DNA of 9,097 nt. Source: JBDTYT01 sp040005555. Its GTDB lineage: Bacteria; Actinomycetota; UBA4738; HRBIN12. Positions 8,013 through 9,097 of this stretch are shown here, in pieces; the stretch's first letter is position 1; each line of letters starts with the position of its first letter. The stretch is taken from the NCBI GenBank assembly GCA_040005555.1, contig JBDTYT010000068.1, positions 1 to 9,097 on the forward strand, read 5' to 3'. Under the pieces are notes generated by a model that ran no database searches, was not told the DNA's origin, and saw only the letters and a list, made by a program, of their open reading frames with translations. Both the position numbers and the translations under genes were made by a program.

Positions 8013-8502
8013 GATCGAGACGCGTCTTCGAGCGCAGTTCGGGGACGACGTCGTTTCGTTCGAGGAACAACACGGGCATGCGGTCGTCACCATCCCGCCG
8101 GCGCGGTATCACGATGCCGCGAAGTTCCTGCGCGACGAGCCCGAGCTCGCCTTCGACTACTGCGACTTCAGCGCGGGCGTCGACCTCGGCGACGAGGGCT
8201 TCGAGGTCGTCACGCACCTGTTCTCGACCTCGCACGTCCATAACGTGCGCGTGAAGGTGAAGCTGCCGCACGAGGATCCCGTGTGTCCGACGATCTCGGA
8301 CCTGTACGCCGGCGCGAACTGGCACGAGCGCGAGACCCGCGAGATGTTCGGGATCGAGTTCGAGGGGCATCCGCAACCGGTCAAGCTCCTGCTGCCCGAA
8401 CCCTTCGAGGGCAACCCGCTCCGCAAGGACTTCCCCCTCATGAGCCGCGAGGCGAAGCCCTGGCCGGGCGATGTCGAGGGCGAAGAGGTGGAGGAGGAGT
8501 GA
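7978..8502 (+). CDS. nuoC: NADH-quinone oxidoreductase subunit C (30-kDa type)
   Basis: NuoC is a soluble subunit of the peripheral arm that packs against NuoD and NuoI and has no cofactor. The 174-residue product contains the 30-kDa subunit signature WHERETREMFGIEFEGH (residues 115-131) and the downstream NPLRKDFPL (146-154). It is a stand-alone NuoC: there is no NuoD domain fused at the C-terminus, which ends in an acidic tail (KPWPGDVEGEEVEEE). The KPWPG tail resembles NuoC of the second Streptomyces nuo set as I recall it. The start is GTG 7978 with AGGGAG 7 nt upstream, overlapping nuoB by 35 nt; this long overlap makes the first dozen residues the least certain part. The codons of the acidic tail form a purine-rich GGAGGAGG that serves nuoH, whose GTG overlaps the nuoC stop as GTGA. 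Confidence 0.93.
   Translation: MASSPRPLPPPEIETRLRAQFGDDVVSFEEQHGHAVVTIPPARYHDAAKFLRDEPELAFDYCDFSAGVDLGDEGFEVVTHLFSTSHVHNVRVKVKLPHEDPVCPTISDLYAGANWHERETREMFGIEFEGHPQPVKLLLPEPFEGNPLRKDFPLMSREAKPWPGDVEGEEVEEE
8490..8494 (+). promoter_or_regulatory. Ribosome-binding site of nuoH
   Basis: GGAGG at 8490-8494 lies 4 nt before GTG 8499, within a purine-rich run (GGAGGAGGA) that encodes the Glu-rich end of NuoC. AAGAGG at 8483-8488 is an alternative with a 10-nt spacer. Either supports the GTG start that overlaps the nuoC stop. Confidence 0.65.
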
Positions 8503-9097
8503 TCGCGGAGGCGGGGGTCAGCTACGTCAACCAGTGGTTCTCGAACTACTGGTTGATCCTCGTCGTGAAGACCGCGGTCGTGCTGATCTTCTTCCTCACG
8601 GCGCCGCTCGGGGTGGGCTATGCCGAGCACAAGGTGCTCGCGCACATGCAGTCGCGGCTCGGTCCGATGTACGCCGGGCGGTTCCACGGTTGGGCGCAAC
8701 TGATCGCCGACGGCGTGAAGTTCATCCAGAAGGAGGACATCATCCCGGCGGCCGCCGACCGGTGGGTGTTCTCGCTCGCGCCGGCGGTTGCGCTGGTGCC
8801 GTACATCGCGCTGTTCGTGGTGATCCCGTTCTCGAACCAGATCTTCATCCTCAACCTCGACGTCGGGATCTTCTTCGTGATGTCGATCACCTCGGTGACC
8901 GTGATCGGCGTGCTCATGGCGGGCTGGTCCTCGGCGAACAAGTTCTCGTTGATCGGAGCGCTGCGCGCCGCGGCGCAGCTCATCGCGTACGAGCTGCCGC
9001 TCGTGCTCGCGGCGGCCTCGATCGTGATGCAGGCGGGCACCCTGTCGATGATCGGGATCGTCGAGGCGCAGGACAAGTATTGGTTCGCGCTCACGCA
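8499..9097 (+). CDS. nuoH: NADH-quinone oxidoreductase subunit H, N-terminal part (3' truncated by window)
   Basis: NuoH is the membrane subunit that forms the quinone chamber and connects the peripheral arm to the pumps. The reading frame is open from GTG 8499 to the window end: 199 residues of an expected roughly 330-430. Visible motifs are EHKVLAHMQSRLGP (residues 43-56), the first ND1 signature GWAQLIADGVKFIQKE (64-79), GWSSANKFSLIGALRAAAQ (142-160) and YELPL (164-168, with Glu165 at a family-conserved position). The second signature, with PFDxxE, lies beyond the window. The sequence MYAGRFHGWAQ is unlike the usual VGPxGLLQ of canonical NuoH, and resembles the second Streptomyces NuoH as I recall it. 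The start overlaps the nuoC stop (GTGA) and has GGAGG upstream. nuoD would normally separate nuoC from nuoH and is absent here. Confidence 0.94.
   Translation, partial: MIAEAGVSYVNQWFSNYWLILVVKTAVVLIFFLTAPLGVGYAEHKVLAHMQSRLGPMYAGRFHGWAQLIADGVKFIQKEDIIPAAADRWVFSLAPAVALVPYIALFVVIPFSNQIFILNLDVGIFFVMSITSVTVIGVLMAGWSSANKFSLIGALRAAAQLIAYELPLVLAAASIVMQAGTLSMIGIVEAQDKYWFALT

Overview
The window is a GC-rich, gene-dense stretch of bacterial chromosome. It is almost entirely respiratory complex I (NADH:quinone oxidoreductase, nuo) genes, all on the + strand. The protein sequences, the heavy use of GTG starts and the TANNNT -10 elements placed just upstream of start codons point to Actinomycetota, probably an uncultured or little-studied lineage. 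I could not run a search, so the lineage below phylum is left open.

Layout: (1) 1-6015 is the 3' half of a nuo operon in canonical order: nuoI (5' end missing), nuoJ, nuoK, nuoL, nuoM, nuoN. These genes abut, overlap by 1-4 nt, or are 6 nt apart, and are probably translationally coupled. They encode the last part of the iron-sulfur wire (NuoI) and most of the proton-pumping membrane arm. (2) 6016-6088 is the only real intergenic gap (73 nt). It holds a small inverted repeat and a -10-like promoter. (3) 6089-7093 encodes a long-chain polyprenyl diphosphate synthase, the kind of enzyme that makes the isoprenoid tail of menaquinone, the likely electron acceptor of complex I. (4) 7117-9097 starts a second run of nuo genes: nuoA, nuoB, nuoC, nuoH (3' end missing). 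It has its own extended -10 promoter inside the end of the synthase gene.

The order I-J-K-L-M-N / synthase / A-B-C-H is not the standard A-to-N order. nuoD does not lie between nuoC and nuoH. From remembered family sequences, the upstream block resembles the 14-subunit actinobacterial complex I (for example M. tuberculosis NuoK). The downstream NuoA, NuoB, NuoC and NuoH instead resemble the second Streptomyces nuo set, which lacks the NADH-oxidising NuoE/F/G module. The simplest reading is two different complex I operons in tandem, joined by a quinone-tail biosynthesis gene. A single rearranged complex is the alternative. Neither can be decided without the flanking DNA.

I see no mobile elements, CRISPR arrays, tRNA or rRNA genes, and no convincing intrinsic terminator. 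Nothing here looks like an entirely new system. The unusual aspects are the gene arrangement and the promoter/start architecture.
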